Positions 1-7,114 of a DNA stretch of 13,835 bases are shown here, in pieces. Where the stretch lies: contig JAGYNL010000008.1 in NCBI GenBank assembly GCA_018399865.1, positions 1 through 13,835 of the forward strand. The letters run 5' to 3'. The stretch comes from Candidatus Bipolaricaulota bacterium (lineage in GTDB: Bacteria > Bipolaricaulota > Bipolaricaulia > UBA7950 > UBA9294). The notes under the pieces were generated by a model. It made no database searches. It was not told the DNA's origin and saw only the letters and a list, made by a program, of their open reading frames with translations. A program made the translations under genes and the position numbers. Positions within the stretch are counted from its first letter, which is position 1; the number at the start of each line of letters is the position of its first letter.

Positions 1-1
1 T

Positions 2-1405
2 GCCTGCATTAATGGCAACTCTCCTCGTTGGTTAGTCCACGGATTCAGGTATAAGATAATACCGCAACTGGCGGAAAGCTGGGAAGTCAGCGAAGATGGC
101 CTTACCTATACGTTCCATCTTCGCAGTGGAGTGAAGTTTCACAATGGAAAGGTGCTTACCGCTGCAGACGTAGAGGCTTCGCTTGAGAGGTACATAGCAG
201 TCTCACCTGGAAAGCAGTATTTCTCATCAGTTGAGTCCATAGATGTAGTGGACCCTTTGACACTTGTCATTCATCAGAGCAATCCGGCTGCATTGGAGAT
301 AGGCTTCGCACTACCAAATCCTTGTATGATAGTGTTCCCGGAAGAGATAGTCCGGGATCGAACAGACGAGCTTCGGGGGCCAGATGAACTTGTCGGCACT
401 GGACCGTACAAGCTGGTGGAATGGGTTCCGGATGTTCATATTCTGCTGGAAAGCTTTGACGATTACACGCGGGACCAGCGTTACGATGTCCCTAGTGGTT
501 TAGGTGGTGATAGGCCTGCAACATTCAAGCAAATAGAGTTCATTCCAGTCACCGAGGCTGCCAGCAGGCTGGCCGGACTAGAAACAGGGGAGTATGACTT
601 CGCGGATGAGCTTCCACCAACAAGCTATTCACGGCTAGAAGCAGCTTCTGACATAACGCTGCATGTTGCATGGTCAAATATAGTAAATGTAGAAATTAAT
701 AAAGCGCTTTGGCCAACCAGTGACGTAAGATTTCGACAGGCAGTGGCCGCAGCGCTTGATATGGAACAGATAATGAAAGCCGTCACTTTTGGCAATGATA
801 ACTTATACAGGTTGCAGCCAAGTCTCTTTCCTCCCGAACAGACACTCTGGCACAACCTTGAAGGATCAGATGTATACAATCACCAGGACTTAGATAAGGT
901 TCACCAGCTTCTACAAGCGGTGGGTTACAATAATGAAGAAGTAATATATATTACTAACCGCGATTATCCATTCCATTACAAAGCTTCAATTGCGGCTGCC
1001 GCACAGCTACAGGCAGCTGGTATCAACGTTCAGTTGGAGTTTATGGATTGGCCATCTCAGATGCAGCGGGCGATAAGTCTAAAGAACTGGCATCTGCATC
1101 AGTGCAGCTGGTCCATGCGTCTTGACCCACTTATGTTGGCATCTAGCTTCTCGTCAGGGTCACCTGTCGCTTATGGTTACGACAATCCTGTAATGGACGA
1201 ACTAATGAAGGAAATTGGGCTTAGCCTTCCTGATGAAGAGCGACGAGCAATCCTTCTCAAAATCCAGAAACTTCAGTGGGAAGATCTTCCGATCATCAAT
1301 TACGGCGGTTACTTCTCACTCCAGGCAGCTTCTTCTAGACTAAAGGGATATAAGCCATGGTACATTGTACCTAGGTTCTGGACATGTAGTCTAGATAGTG
1401 AGTAA
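2..1405 (+). CDS. ABC transporter substrate-binding protein, SBP_bac_5 (oligopeptide/dipeptide) family, 5' end missing
   Basis: This is the extracytoplasmic solute receptor of an oligopeptide-type ABC importer. The frame is open from base 2, so the first ATG at 131 is internal and the true start and signal peptide lie left of the window; 467 residues are visible. Near the visible N-terminus, PQLAESWEVSEDGLTYTFHL followed by RSGVKFHNGK is the typical SBP_bac_5 entry segment. Further on come a GTGPYKLVEW-type segment, a DVRFRQAVAAALDMEQI-type segment and a YNNEEVIYITNR segment, all in the order expected for the family. Two permease genes follow on the same strand, separated by a hairpin. The family is clear. 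The ligand (peptide, N-acyl amino acid, opine or other) cannot be read from the sequence. Confidence 0.93.
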   Translation, partial: ACINGNSPRWLVHGFRYKIIPQLAESWEVSEDGLTYTFHLRSGVKFHNGKVLTAADVEASLERYIAVSPGKQYFSSVESIDVVDPLTLVIHQSNPAALEIGFALPNPCMIVFPEEIVRDRTDELRGPDELVGTGPYKLVEWVPDVHILLESFDDYTRDQRYDVPSGLGGDRPATFKQIEFIPVTEAASRLAGLETGEYDFADELPPTSYSRLEAASDITLHVAWSNIVNVEINKALWPTSDVRFRQAVAAALDMEQIMKAVTFGNDNLYRLQPSLFPPEQTLWHNLEGSDVYNHQDLDKVHQLLQAVGYNNEEVIYITNRDYPFHYKASIAAAAQLQAAGINVQLEFMDWPSQMQRAISLKNWHLHQCSWSMRLDPLMLASSFSSGSPVAYGYDNPVMDELMKEIGLSLPDEERRAILLKIQKLQWEDLPIINYGGYFSLQAASSRLKGYKPWYIVPRFWTCSLDSE

Positions 1406-1420
1406 TTAGATCTTACACGT

Positions 1421-1453
1421 ATGGAGGCTGGGGCGATCTTTGCCCCCCTCCAT
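1421..1453 (+). promoter_or_regulatory. Stable intergenic hairpin between binding-protein and permease genes
   Basis: ATGGAGG (1421-1427) pairs with CCTCCAT (1447-1453), and GGGGC (1430-1434) pairs with GCCCC (1442-1446). There is a 2-nt bulge (CT) and a 7-nt loop (GATCTTT), giving 12 base pairs, mostly G-C. No U-run follows, so it is more likely an mRNA-stabilising or partial-attenuation element than a classical terminator. Such hairpins often keep binding-protein mRNA more abundant than permease mRNA. It also sequesters the upstream GGAGG and a TTG at 1440, arguing against that TTG as the permease start. Confidence 0.7.
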
Positions 1454-1481
1454 TCTAGTTAGCTACTCGACAAGCGGTAAC

Positions 1482-2429
1482 ATGACAATCTATATGCTGA
1501 GACGAATACTGATGCTGATTCCCGTGTGGCTTTGTGTCGCTACCTTATCATTTCTCATTATACACCTAACCCCCGGCGATCCCGCTGCTCTTATGTTGGG
1601 CCAGGAGGCAGTATCCCAGGAGGGACTGCAAGCTGTACGCGAACGATTGGGGCTTGATAGATCTCTGCTCGCACAGCTGGGTCAATTCTTAGCAGGAGCC
1701 GCACGCGGTGATCTTGGCGAATCTTTCTTTCTTGGTCAGCCAGTCAGCAATGCTATATTGTCACGGCTTCCTGTAACGTTTGCTCTGGCGTCTGCCTCGC
1801 TGGTCGTTGCAGTATTGATCGGGGTACCGCTTGGGATATTAGCCTCACTTAAGCCTGGTAGTCCATGTGATGCGTTGATAATGACCATCTCTATAGCTGG
1901 TCTCTCCACCCCCGCTTTTCTCCTTGGATTGGGACTGATCTACATTTTTAGCGTTACGCTAGGGTGGCTGCCCGTAGGACGATATGTTCCATTTTCGTCT
2001 GATTTCATTGGTGGCTTGAGACATATAGTGCTGCCCGCTTTCTCCCTAGGATTCATGAACGCAGCGCTGATTGCAAGGATGACGAGATCAAGCATGCTCG
2101 AGGTCTTGTTGGATGATTATGTCAGGACAGCAAGGTCCAAAGGAATAGCAGAGCCAATAGTAATATATAAGCATGCTTTCCGTAATGCAGCACTTCCCAT
2201 AGCAACAACTGTTGGCCTGGTTTTTGCGCTCCTCCTTGGCGGAGCTTTTATAACTGAAGCTGTATTTACGCTACCGGGAATAGGTACCTTGATAGTATCA
2301 GCAGTTAAAAGAAGAGACTACCCAGTTGTGCAAGGAGGACTGCTATTTCTTGCAACCGCGGTCCTATTGATAAACATGGTTGTTGACTTGCTTTACACGT
2401 ATCTCGATCCACGGATCAAATATCAGTAA
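1482..2429 (+). CDS. ABC transporter permease, DppB/OppB type
   Basis: This is an inner-membrane subunit of the oligopeptide-type importer, forming the channel with the next gene product. From the ATG at 1482 it is 315 residues, the usual length. The N-terminus (MTIYMLRRILMLIPVWL, first membrane helix) runs into LTPGDPAA, the conserved DppB motif. About six hydrophobic segments are visible. The cytoplasmic EAA loop that contacts the ATPase is at about residues 213-236 (YVRTARSKGIAEPIVIYKHA). The end, DLLYTYLDPRIKYQ, is typical. The frame is open back to a TTG at 1440, but that codon sits inside a hairpin and would add an atypical tail, so ATG 1482 (or ATG 1494) is preferred. The Shine-Dalgarno at 1482 is weak. 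The next permease begins 9 nt after the stop. Confidence 0.92.
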   Translation: MTIYMLRRILMLIPVWLCVATLSFLIIHLTPGDPAALMLGQEAVSQEGLQAVRERLGLDRSLLAQLGQFLAGAARGDLGESFFLGQPVSNAILSRLPVTFALASASLVVAVLIGVPLGILASLKPGSPCDALIMTISIAGLSTPAFLLGLGLIYIFSVTLGWLPVGRYVPFSSDFIGGLRHIVLPAFSLGFMNAALIARMTRSSMLEVLLDDYVRTARSKGIAEPIVIYKHAFRNAALPIATTVGLVFALLLGGAFITEAVFTLPGIGTLIVSAVKRRDYPVVQGGLLFLATAVLLINMVVDLLYTYLDPRIKYQ

Positions 2430-2438
2430 CTTCAAGCA

Positions 2439-3281
2439 ATGAAGAACACAAGACATAGGCTATTAAGGACAAGTCTCCGTAGGTCTCCATCTCTGGGGAT
2501 CGGCCTTGTCGTTTTAGTATTAATATTTGCTGCATGTTTCGTTGGTCCTAGCACAACGCAAGCAGACCCAACATCAATTGATTATAGCTCCATCTTGAAT
2601 CCGCCAAACAGGCAGCATTTGCTTGGCACCGACGATTTCGGACGGGATGTTCTGTCGCGCATCATGTCGGGAGGGCAAAATAGCATAGCAATAGGCCTCT
2701 ATGCGTCGGTCCTCTCTGGTATTGTCGGCTGTACAATCGGACTGGTTGCGGGATATCAAGAGCGGCTTCGTGCTGTGCTCATGAGAACAATGGATATTCT
2801 AATGTCCTTCCCGGCTCTGCTTCTTGCTCTGGCAATACTGTCAGCACTCGGTTCGTCCTCTCTGAATGTTGCGATAGCCCTGGCGTTGGCATATACACCA
2901 AGAACTTCGCGCATTGTAGAGAGCGCTACACTACAGATTAAATCGAAAACCTATATCGAGGCAGATCAGGCTATCGGTGTCCCAACGTGGCGAATACTGG
3001 CACGCGGAATCTTTCCGAACATATTAGCTCCACTGATTGTTCAGCAGACCTTCGTCTTCGCCTATGCAATTCTTGGAGAGACAGGGTTGAGCTTTGTGGG
3101 GGTAGGTATTCAACCGCCTACTGCAAGTTGGGGAAACATAGTAGGTGATGCCCGTTCATTCATGCGCGAGGCGCCCTGGATGGTCTTCTTCCCAGGCGCA
3201 GCGATTATGTTGCTTGTACTGTCTTTGAATCTGCTAGGCGATGGACTGCGTGAAGTATTGGACCCCAAAAGAAGGACATAG
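2439..3281 (+). CDS. ABC transporter permease, DppC/OppC type
   Basis: This is the second inner-membrane subunit of the left importer, pairing with the upstream DppB-type protein. At 280 residues it has normal length. Visible marks in order are a basic N-terminus and first helix (about 17-35), a short periplasmic stretch ending in HLLGTDDFGRDVLSR (about 60-73, diagnostic for DppC), several helices, and the EAA loop around residues 172-194 (YIEADQAIGVPTWRILARGI). Then come LSFVGVGIQPPTASWG (about 217-232) and the terminal LNLLGDGLREVLDPKRR. The ATPase genes that often follow a DppC gene are absent; a C_GCAxxG_C_C protein gene follows 47 nt later. Confidence 0.93.
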   Translation: MKNTRHRLLRTSLRRSPSLGIGLVVLVLIFAACFVGPSTTQADPTSIDYSSILNPPNRQHLLGTDDFGRDVLSRIMSGGQNSIAIGLYASVLSGIVGCTIGLVAGYQERLRAVLMRTMDILMSFPALLLALAILSALGSSSLNVAIALALAYTPRTSRIVESATLQIKSKTYIEADQAIGVPTWRILARGIFPNILAPLIVQQTFVFAYAILGETGLSFVGVGIQPPTASWGNIVGDARSFMREAPWMVFFPGAAIMLLVLSLNLLGDGLREVLDPKRRT

Positions 3282-3328
3282 GAATACCATGTGGATTAAG
3301 CATATATGTGGGAGGATAACGGTAGTTC

Positions 3329-3847
3329 ATGGATAAAAGAGAAGACATCATAAGGCGGACGAGACAAATCGCTGCAGAGAGAAAAGAAATCTACATGTGT
3401 GCTGAAAGCAGCTTTAGTGCCGTAGCGGATGCCTTGGAACTGGAGGGCAGAGATTACGTACTAAGAGCTATCTCTTCAGTATCCGGCGGAATAGCCAACT
3501 ACGGTACTGGTTGTTGTGGTGCAATCGCAGGAACATCAGCTGCTATCGCTCTAAGCTTCAATGCGACTCCAAATCGCACAGAAGCTGGGATGAGATTGAG
3601 AGCACGGATATTCAATACGGTATCCGAAGTAGTCGAAAAATTTCAGGAGCATTATGGTGGGCTTTCTTGCCGAGAGGTCCAAATGAAGTTATTTGGCAAA
3701 GCGTTCAATCTTCGAGATCCAGCAAGAATGGCCGAGTACCGAGACTTGGATATGCGATCTGTTCACATTATCGAGGATACATCAGCATGGGCAGTGGAAG
3801 CCATCTTGAATGCTCAGCCCGAGAGGCTGTCGAGAGATACTGCATGA
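3329..3847 (+). CDS. C_GCAxxG_C_C family putative redox protein, copy 1 (fourth cysteine missing)
   Basis: This is a 172-residue soluble protein with no signal peptide. Seen directly: Cys24 in MCAESSF, the CGAIAG motif at 63-68 preceded by another Cys (Cys62), and Cys114 in HYGGLSCREVQ. These match the putative redox-active family C_GCAxxG_C_C, known for four conserved cysteines, a CGAxxG motif and frequent location beside transporter genes. Biochemical function is unknown. An ungapped alignment from Cys114 to Trp154 with the second copy in this window (Cys124 to Trp164) places Ser144 where the fourth family Cys (Cys154) should be. A GGGAGG at 3310-3315 is a rather distant ribosome-binding site. 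The gene lies between the permeases and an M20 peptidase, so it is probably co-transcribed with the importer. Confidence 0.82.
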   Translation: MDKREDIIRRTRQIAAERKEIYMCAESSFSAVADALELEGRDYVLRAISSVSGGIANYGTGCCGAIAGTSAAIALSFNATPNRTEAGMRLRARIFNTVSEVVEKFQEHYGGLSCREVQMKLFGKAFNLRDPARMAEYRDLDMRSVHIIEDTSAWAVEAILNAQPERLSRDTA

Positions 3848-3883
3848 CGCCGTATATCGAACAGAAGCGAATACCCCAAAACC

Positions 3884-3890
3884 AGGAGGA
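3884..3890 (+). promoter_or_regulatory. Ribosome-binding site AGGAGGA for a TTG-start gene
   Basis: The strong Shine-Dalgarno AGGAGGA lies 8 nt before the TTG at 3899. It fixes the start of the M20 peptidase, which has no suitable ATG near its conserved N-terminus. Confidence 0.75.
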
Positions 3891-3898
3891 AGTCAGAG

Positions 3899-5053
3899 TT
3901 GAGACTTAGCAATAATGATCTAGTAATGCTTTTGTCCGATTTAGTCAAGTGCCCGTCATACTCAGATTTCTCGGAAGGTGATAGGCCGGTTGCTTTCTAT
4001 CTGGATGAGTTTTTCCGCCGGCACGAAATAGAGTCTCAGCTTGTGGAAGTGCAACAGAATCAATACAACGTGGTAGCGCGCGTGGGCTACGGCAATCCGA
4101 CAATCCTTCTAGTTGGACATCTTGATACGGTACAGATTGATAATATGGAGGTACCGCCGTTCGGTGAGCTTCTCGGCGACACATTGTATGGCCGTGGAAC
4201 AGCGGATATGAAATCTGGCGTAGCAGCGATGGTAGCGACACTTGTTGACATGAGTGAGGATACGAACCTAACTGGCTCCGTTTTATTCCTGGGTGACGCA
4301 CTGGAAGAGCAGAACAGCCTCGGTGCCGCGGACTTCATAAACAAGATGGAGGAGACGTATGACTATGCAGTGATCGGTGAGCCTACGGATATGCAGTTAG
4401 CCGTGGCGCATAAAGGAGTGTTGTGGAGTGAAATCACTTTTGGGGGGAAGACAGCACATGCGAGCATGCCTTCCAAAGGAATTAATGCAATATCGGCTTG
4501 TGTAGAGTTCATTAATGCACTAAAGAACAAGCTAGTCCCGGAATTGGAGAGAGTATCCAAGCCAGGTCTGGGAACGCAGACCCTTAACATCGGTGCAATT
4601 CACGGCGGCGCCAACCCAAATGTGGTGCCAGCTGAGTGTGTCGTGCGAATTGATATTAGGTACTTGCCAGGCACCGCACATGCAGACCTAATGCAACAAC
4701 TATCTCGCATGGCGCAAGCTGTCGCTGCAAGGAGTTCAACTTCCGTAAGAGTGGAGGATATACCTGAAATTCCACTTGTCCGGCATTTACCATTTGAAAT
4801 TGGGCCAGATGCCAGCTTCGCCCAGACCATCAGGAGAGAGCTAGAGAGCCTCGGGATGTCAACTGAGTTCCGCACTGTTCCATTCTGGACAGAAGCCCCC
4901 CTATTCCAGAGAGAGGGGAGCGTGCCGACAGTCGTAATCGGCCCTGGTCGCCCTGAACTTGCCCATACGCCAAACGAACATGTCTCAATCTCCTCTTTAC
5001 TGGCGGCTCGTGAGGTGTACTGCAAGCTGTGTAGGAATCTTGCATGCACATGA
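3899..5053 (+). CDS. M20 family metallopeptidase (ArgE/DapE/carboxypeptidase G2-like)
   Basis: This is a two-metal zinc amidohydrolase of 384 residues, a usual length, probably cytoplasmic since no signal peptide is seen. The M20 active site is complete: His74 and Asp76 (LLVGHLDTV), Asp103 (GRGTADMKSG), the catalytic/metal Glu136-Glu137 pair (ALEEQNSLGA), Glu161 (VIGEPTD) and His356 (ELAHTPNEH). His187 (KTAHASMP) belongs to the dimerisation domain. Family members remove N-acyl groups (acetylornithine, succinyl-diaminopimelate) or a C-terminal residue. The exact substrate cannot be assigned. Its place behind an importer suggests it hydrolyses the imported compound or peptide. Translation starts at TTG 3899, supported by AGGAGGA 8 nt upstream. 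Confidence 0.9.
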   Translation: MRLSNNDLVMLLSDLVKCPSYSDFSEGDRPVAFYLDEFFRRHEIESQLVEVQQNQYNVVARVGYGNPTILLVGHLDTVQIDNMEVPPFGELLGDTLYGRGTADMKSGVAAMVATLVDMSEDTNLTGSVLFLGDALEEQNSLGAADFINKMEETYDYAVIGEPTDMQLAVAHKGVLWSEITFGGKTAHASMPSKGINAISACVEFINALKNKLVPELERVSKPGLGTQTLNIGAIHGGANPNVVPAECVVRIDIRYLPGTAHADLMQQLSRMAQAVAARSSTSVRVEDIPEIPLVRHLPFEIGPDASFAQTIRRELESLGMSTEFRTVPFWTEAPLFQREGSVPTVVIGPGRPELAHTPNEHVSISSLLAAREVYCKLCRNLACT

Positions 5054-5059
5054 TTGCAT

Positions 5060-5073
5060 TTATTGATCAATAA
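5060..5073. repeat. 14-bp perfect palindrome TTATTGATCAATAA
   Basis: A perfect inverted repeat centred on TGATCA lies in the 68-nt gap between the M20 peptidase and the URO-D-like gene. It could be a regulator operator. About one 14-bp palindrome is expected by chance in a window of this size, so functional assignment is weak. Confidence 0.3.
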
Positions 5074-5105
5074 GAACTCATAGAAGGTTGATTCCATCTC
5101 ATAGT

Positions 5106-5113
5106 AAAGGAGA
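5106..5113 (+). promoter_or_regulatory. Ribosome-binding site AAAGGAGA for a TTG-start gene
   Basis: The Shine-Dalgarno AAAGGAGA lies 8 nt before TTG 5122. It supports that codon over the ATG at 5140, which would cut into the conserved N-terminal SxxERM segment of the URO-D-like protein. Confidence 0.7.
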
Positions 5114-5121
5114 TTAAAACA

Positions 5122-6255
5122 TTGAACAGCATAGAGCGTATGGAGAAGACATTCGCACATCAACGAGTCGATCGCCCATTACTTGATCTTGGTAGTAACC
5201 TGAATACAACAATAGCCAGGGAGGCGTACGACCAATTGGCGAGCTACTTGGACATGCCTGAATCCGCGCATGGTCGCCTTATAAACAGAGGATTTCAGGT
5301 TGTTGAGCCAGCAGAATCAGTGCTGCAGCGCCTGCACATAGACACGCGCGCACTCTACCCTGAATTATCCGATGTTACGATGCTAGATAACGGTTGTTAC
5401 CGTGATGAATGGTGCATCACTTATCGGCCAGCCTACTCCAAGGGAAAGCTCCTTTACTATGATGCCATACATTCCCCGTTGGAATCCGGTAATATTGAGG
5501 AGTTAGATCGTTTTCCTTGGCCAGATACAGGCAATCGTAAGCCCTATGAGAACCTAAGAAGAAGGGGAAAACAACTCAGAAAAGAGACGAATTTTGTATT
5601 GGTTGGGCATTCAGGGGATACAAGCATTTTTGAGAACGCACGTGATTTGCGGGGAATGGCAGAGTGGTTTATGGACCTTGTACGAAGTAAGGAGTACGCG
5701 CATGCCCTGATGGATAAGGTATGCAAGCTGCAGTGCGCAAGAATGGAATCCTATCTTTCAGTCGTTGGTGACCTGATAGACGTAGTATGCGTAGCGGACG
5801 ATATAAGCGGTCAAGATCGTCCCTTGATCTCTCATGCAACATATGACGAACTCATAAAGCCATATCATGAAAAGTACTTCCAAACAATTCATAAGAACAC
5901 TGATGCTAAATTACTGTTGCATTCATGTGGCGCTGTGTCCATTTTCCTGGATGATTTTGTCGAACTGGGCGTGGATGCAATCAACCCGGTTCAAGTGTCT
6001 GCTAAGGGCATGGACCCTTCTAACTTGAAGAATCAGTATGGCGAAAAACTCGTGTTTTGGGGTGGAGTAGATACACAACGTTTACTTCCGTATGGTACAG
6101 AGGATGAAGTAAGGCAAGAAGTGAGACGTCTTGCGAAGGTCTTGGGCAGAGATGGAGGTTACGTTCTTGGTGCGGTACACAATATACAGAATGGGGTACC
6201 ACCAGAAAACATAGTAGCGATGTTTGATGAAGCTTATTCCTTGGAGAAAACTTGA
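5122..6255 (+). CDS. Uroporphyrinogen decarboxylase-like protein (URO-D/MtaA superfamily, putative methyltransferase)
   Basis: This is a 377-residue TIM-barrel-type protein of the URO-D superfamily, which contains heme-pathway decarboxylases and corrinoid-dependent methyltransferases such as MtaA. The N-terminal NSIERMEKTFAHQRVDRPLL matches the usual opening of the methyltransferase-like branch and lacks the RQAGR substrate-binding segment of true HemE. Further marks are VADDISGQDRPLIS (about 224-237), LLLHSCGAV with His267 and Cys269 as likely zinc ligands (HxC motif of MtaA-type proteins), NPVQVSAKGMDP (about 288-299), FWGGVDTQ and VHNIQNGVPPENI (about 352-364). No Cys follows Cys269, so if zinc is bound the third ligand may be His353. 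Substrate and methyl acceptor are unknown, and no corrinoid protein gene is in the window. It closes the left operon and starts at TTG. Confidence 0.85.
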   Translation: MNSIERMEKTFAHQRVDRPLLDLGSNLNTTIAREAYDQLASYLDMPESAHGRLINRGFQVVEPAESVLQRLHIDTRALYPELSDVTMLDNGCYRDEWCITYRPAYSKGKLLYYDAIHSPLESGNIEELDRFPWPDTGNRKPYENLRRRGKQLRKETNFVLVGHSGDTSIFENARDLRGMAEWFMDLVRSKEYAHALMDKVCKLQCARMESYLSVVGDLIDVVCVADDISGQDRPLISHATYDELIKPYHEKYFQTIHKNTDAKLLLHSCGAVSIFLDDFVELGVDAINPVQVSAKGMDPSNLKNQYGEKLVFWGGVDTQRLLPYGTEDEVRQEVRRLAKVLGRDGGYVLGAVHNIQNGVPPENIVAMFDEAYSLEKT

Positions 6256-6360
6256 TTCCTGCATACAATAAAGGTAGTGGAGCTCACTCCCCAAGCGTCA
6301 CTTGCCCGATGTGTTAATGAATGTTTACAAAAGGAGCAAGTGATGAGAGTCATCAGTTAC
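6256..6360. other. Intergenic stretch with no supported gene
   Basis: The 105 nt after the URO-D-like stop hold no convincing gene or terminator. An AAGGAG at 6331-6336 precedes an ATG at 6343 that reads only six codons (MRVISY) before a stop. The stop lies exactly where similarity to the C_GCAxxG_C_C tail begins. This may be a relic start joined to the decayed gene by deletion, but that is a guess. Confidence 0.4.
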
Positions 6361-6478
6361 TAAAACAACATACACTCATCAAATTGATAGGCTATGCAGT
6401 GAAGAAATGAAAGATGCTATCGATTGGCCTATCACCTCGCTCCTACAATGTGATCCGATACTCCAACGGGAGTTTTAA
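6361..6478 (+). pseudogene. C-terminal remnant of a C_GCAxxG_C_C family gene
   Basis: In the frame starting at 6395 the sequence reads 27 residues beginning CSEEMKDAIDW and ending QREF before TAA (6476-6478). This matches 16 of 27 residues of the C-terminus of the intact copy ending at 13692 (CPEAIKDAVDW to QRED), including the fourth family cysteine. Weaker similarity reaches back to about 6361 with small indels and a frame change. No cysteine motif region precedes it, so the N-terminal three quarters of the gene are gone. The pseudo-aminotransferase follows at the same spacing as the intact downstream gene in the right operon. Confidence 0.8.
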
Positions 6479-6564
6479 GTCGTACAGGAGATGTTTAGTA
6501 TGAGTTGCGGCCAGACGGAACTGGCTGAAGGCGCAAAGCGCAGTCTGGGAAGAGACATCATTAC
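6395..6564. repeat. Left copy of a 170-nt duplicated block
   Basis: This block aligns without gaps to 13609-13778, with 129 identities in 170 positions by hand count. It spans the end of a C_GCAxxG_C_C gene, the intergenic gap and the first codons of a class V aminotransferase gene. The exact colinearity across a gene boundary shows common descent of the gene pair rather than family resemblance. Confidence 0.85.
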
Positions 6565-7112
6565 ACTATAGTACCCGCAGCCGTACCTGGGAAAGAATAA
6601 AAGCAAGAAGCCAAAAGATACGTGCCTTCTACATGAACCTGCTAGCCTGCAAGGACTACCTAGACATGGCCAGAACTGAGCAGAAGAACTGGAGTGCCGG
6701 AGCCAACAAACATAACTTTGATCTTAAGGAGGCCCCACATCCAGCATCGCTTTCGTTTGTAATACTAAAGGGAATGTAGCCTGCGATGAAACAGCTTGAG
6801 CAAGAGGGAGTCGAGGTCTCTATCGCTCGGCATGAAACCGCTGGCAAGGCTGTGCGGGCAGCGGTCAAGGCAATGGGGCTCCATTACATATGTCGTAGTG
6901 ATGACTACGCGGATAACGCTGTTACAGCAGTATTACTACCGAAAAGCATAGAGGATTACGGAATTCGCAAGCATGTAGTCGAACAATACGTCGTCATATT
7001 TGGTGATGCCAAAATAACGTCCTGGGAGCTTTGCCGCCCGATATTTCTTGACAACAGTATTCTTTTTTGCTATAGTGGTTGCTATAAACGCGATAAGGAG
7101 TTGCGTTTTTAG
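6500..7112 (+). pseudogene. Class V (alanine-glyoxylate/serine-pyruvate type) aminotransferase pseudogene
   Basis: The ATG at 6500 begins MSCGQTELAEGAKRSLGRDI, which matches the intact copy starting near 13714 (18 of the first 22 residues). After about 6566 the reading frame changes and the match jumps to the far part of the family. In the frame of 6567 it reads SRTWERIKARSQ, then AFYMNLLACKDYLD, typical of the segment after the PLP-lysine region. A TAG at 6777-6779 interrupts this frame. From 6780 the C-terminal domain continues (EQEGVEVSIARHETAGKAVR, then HVVEQYVVIFGDA). The central cofactor-binding core, which would hold the catalytic lysine, is missing. Recognisable similarity ends near 7015; the open frame runs on to 7112 across the promoter of the next gene. 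The piece from ATG 6786 could appear as a 108-residue gene but is best read as a fragment. Confidence 0.82.
7048..7076 (+). promoter_or_regulatory. Sigma-70-type promoter for the IclR regulator
   Basis: TTGACA (7048-7053, perfect -35) is separated by exactly 17 nt from TATAGT (7071-7076, one mismatch to the -10 consensus). Transcription would start near 7083, about 32 nt before the ATG at 7115, with AAGGAG at 7095-7100 in the leader. The octamer TTGCTATA occurs twice (7067-7074 and 7079-7086), overlapping the -10 element and start site, and could be a regulator site. Confidence 0.75.
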
Positions 7113-7114
7113 AT

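Noticed and set aside
1440..1481. N-terminal extension of the left DppB-type permease from TTG 1440
   Set aside because: The codon lies in the loop of a stable hairpin, and the added residues are unlike the family. ATG 1482 gives the standard permease N-terminus.
3511..3909. Plus-strand open frame of 132 codons overlapping the first C_GCAxxG_C_C gene
   Set aside because: It overlaps a recognised gene in another frame and its product shows no domain-like pattern.
4600..5163. Minus-strand open frame of 187 codons
   Set aside because: It is antisense to the M20 peptidase and the URO-D start, with composition typical of a shadow frame and no motif.
6241..6269. Possible promoter TTGGAG-N17-TACAAT at the end of the URO-D-like gene
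   Set aside because: The -35 element matches only three of six bases and no intact gene follows for over 800 nt.
6272..6290. Possible terminator hairpin after the URO-D-like gene (AGTG/CACT and GGAG/CTCC arms)
   Set aside because: The stems are only 4 bp, mutually exclusive, and have no T-run.
6786..7112. Independent small gene of 108 codons
   Set aside because: Its first 75 or so residues are the C-terminal domain of a class V aminotransferase, and the same frame continues upstream past a single TAG, so it is a pseudogene fragment.
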